Assembly: GCA_011522905.1 (NCBI GenBank)
Contig: WTIB01000327.1
Span: forward strand, 1-6,866
Length of the DNA stretch: 6,866 bases
DNA from: Crocinitomicaceae bacterium
Lineage (GTDB): Bacteria; Bacteroidota; Bacteroidia; Flavobacteriales_D; Crocinitomicaceae
Direction of reading: 5' to 3'
How positions within the stretch are numbered: position 1 is the stretch's first letter; each line of letters starts with the position of its first letter. Under the pieces are notes generated by a model that was given only the letters and a program-made list of their open reading frames with translations, did no database searches and was not told the DNA's origin. The position numbers and the translations under genes are program-made. Of the stretch, positions 6,568 to 6,866 are shown one piece after another.

Positions 6568-6866
6568 ATGAGGTTTCTTTTTCTTTTCTTTTTAGGATTT
6601 GGGTCCATTATTCATGGTCAAATCAATGATGGTGCGAAGCCAATTTTATTCACCGAAAAAGGAGCGGGGTGTACACCTCCCTCGACAACGACGTACATGG
6701 AGTTGAATAATGTGCGTGCTATGATTCATACTGCCGGTAATTTATGGCAAGTTCCTGGACAAAATTTTTCTCAATATGAGGTCCCAAAAAATTCGGGGAT
6801 TATGGCTCTTTTTACAGCAGCACTATGGTTGGGAGGAACAGACATAAATAACCAGTTAAAATTGGC
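6568..6866 (+). CDS. N-terminus of a large exported protein, probably a T9SS cargo (right edge truncated)
   Basis: The frame opens at ATG 6568 and is still open at the window end, giving 99 full codons. Residues 1-18 (MRFLFLFFLGFGSIIHGQ) are a clear signal peptide. The mature start carries a conserved-looking Bacteroidota block: YMELNNVRAMIHTAGNLW (43-60), QYEVPKNSG (69-77), then LFTAALWLGGTDINNQLKLA (81-100, the last residue set by the first two bases of its codon). As I recall it, this block begins large secreted proteins with a T9SS type A sorting domain at the C-terminus; that tail lies outside the window, so type IX export is inference. An in-frame ATG at 6511 would overlap the YraN gene by 32 bases and put a long polar stretch before the signal peptide, so I prefer 6568. 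A near-match promoter element (TAATTTCG, 6555-6562) lies just upstream. Confidence 0.8.
   Translation, partial: MRFLFLFFLGFGSIIHGQINDGAKPILFTEKGAGCTPPSTTTYMELNNVRAMIHTAGNLWQVPGQNFSQYEVPKNSGIMALFTAALWLGGTDINNQLKL

Overview
The window is AT-rich, with A/T runs in every gap. It looks like a chromosomal segment from a Bacteroidota, most likely flavobacterial, genome. The grounds are a MORN-like (YwqK-type) secreted protein, a LysE exporter of the Bacteroidota type, an AddB-like PD-(D/E)XK nuclease without a Walker A motif, TAnnTTTG-type -7 promoter elements just upstream of two starts, poor Shine-Dalgarno sequences, and at the right edge the start of a large exported protein of the kind usually carrying a type IX secretion (T9SS) sorting tail. 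No mobile element, CRISPR array, rRNA or tRNA was seen, and the gene order looks like ordinary core chromosome.

Layout. Positions 1-1364 hold a minus-strand pair: a LysE-family inner-membrane exporter, then, overlapping by one base (TAATG), a secreted MORN-like repeat protein that runs off the left edge. A divergent promoter region of about 135 bases (1365-1499) separates this pair from a plus-strand gene for an unrecognised 119-residue acidic protein (1500-1859). Positions 1860-2003 are a convergent intergenic space. It holds a compact potential three-way-junction RNA fold (1874-1937) and a long intrinsic-terminator hairpin (1956-2005), whose U-tract touches the stop codon of the opposing gene.

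Positions 2004-6064 are a minus-strand pair: imidazolonepropionase (hutI, histidine degradation), followed 11 bases later by the 935-residue AddB-like recombination nuclease. Its C-terminal iron-sulfur cysteine motif appears to stop short of the fourth cysteine. A short divergent A-tract-rich region (6065-6179) separates hutI from a plus-strand pair: a YraN/UPF0102 putative nuclease-fold protein and the N-terminus of the exported protein (from 6568, cut by the right edge).

How the genes fit together. Three transcription units are suggested on the minus strand or divergent from it, with unrelated neighbours sharing promoters, as is common in this phylum. The two nuclease-fold proteins (AddB-like and YraN) are linked only by proximity. 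I found no convincing new multi-gene system. The parts most worth checking are the structured RNA-like element in the convergent gap, the shortened iron-sulfur motif of the nuclease, and the unrecognised 119-residue protein.
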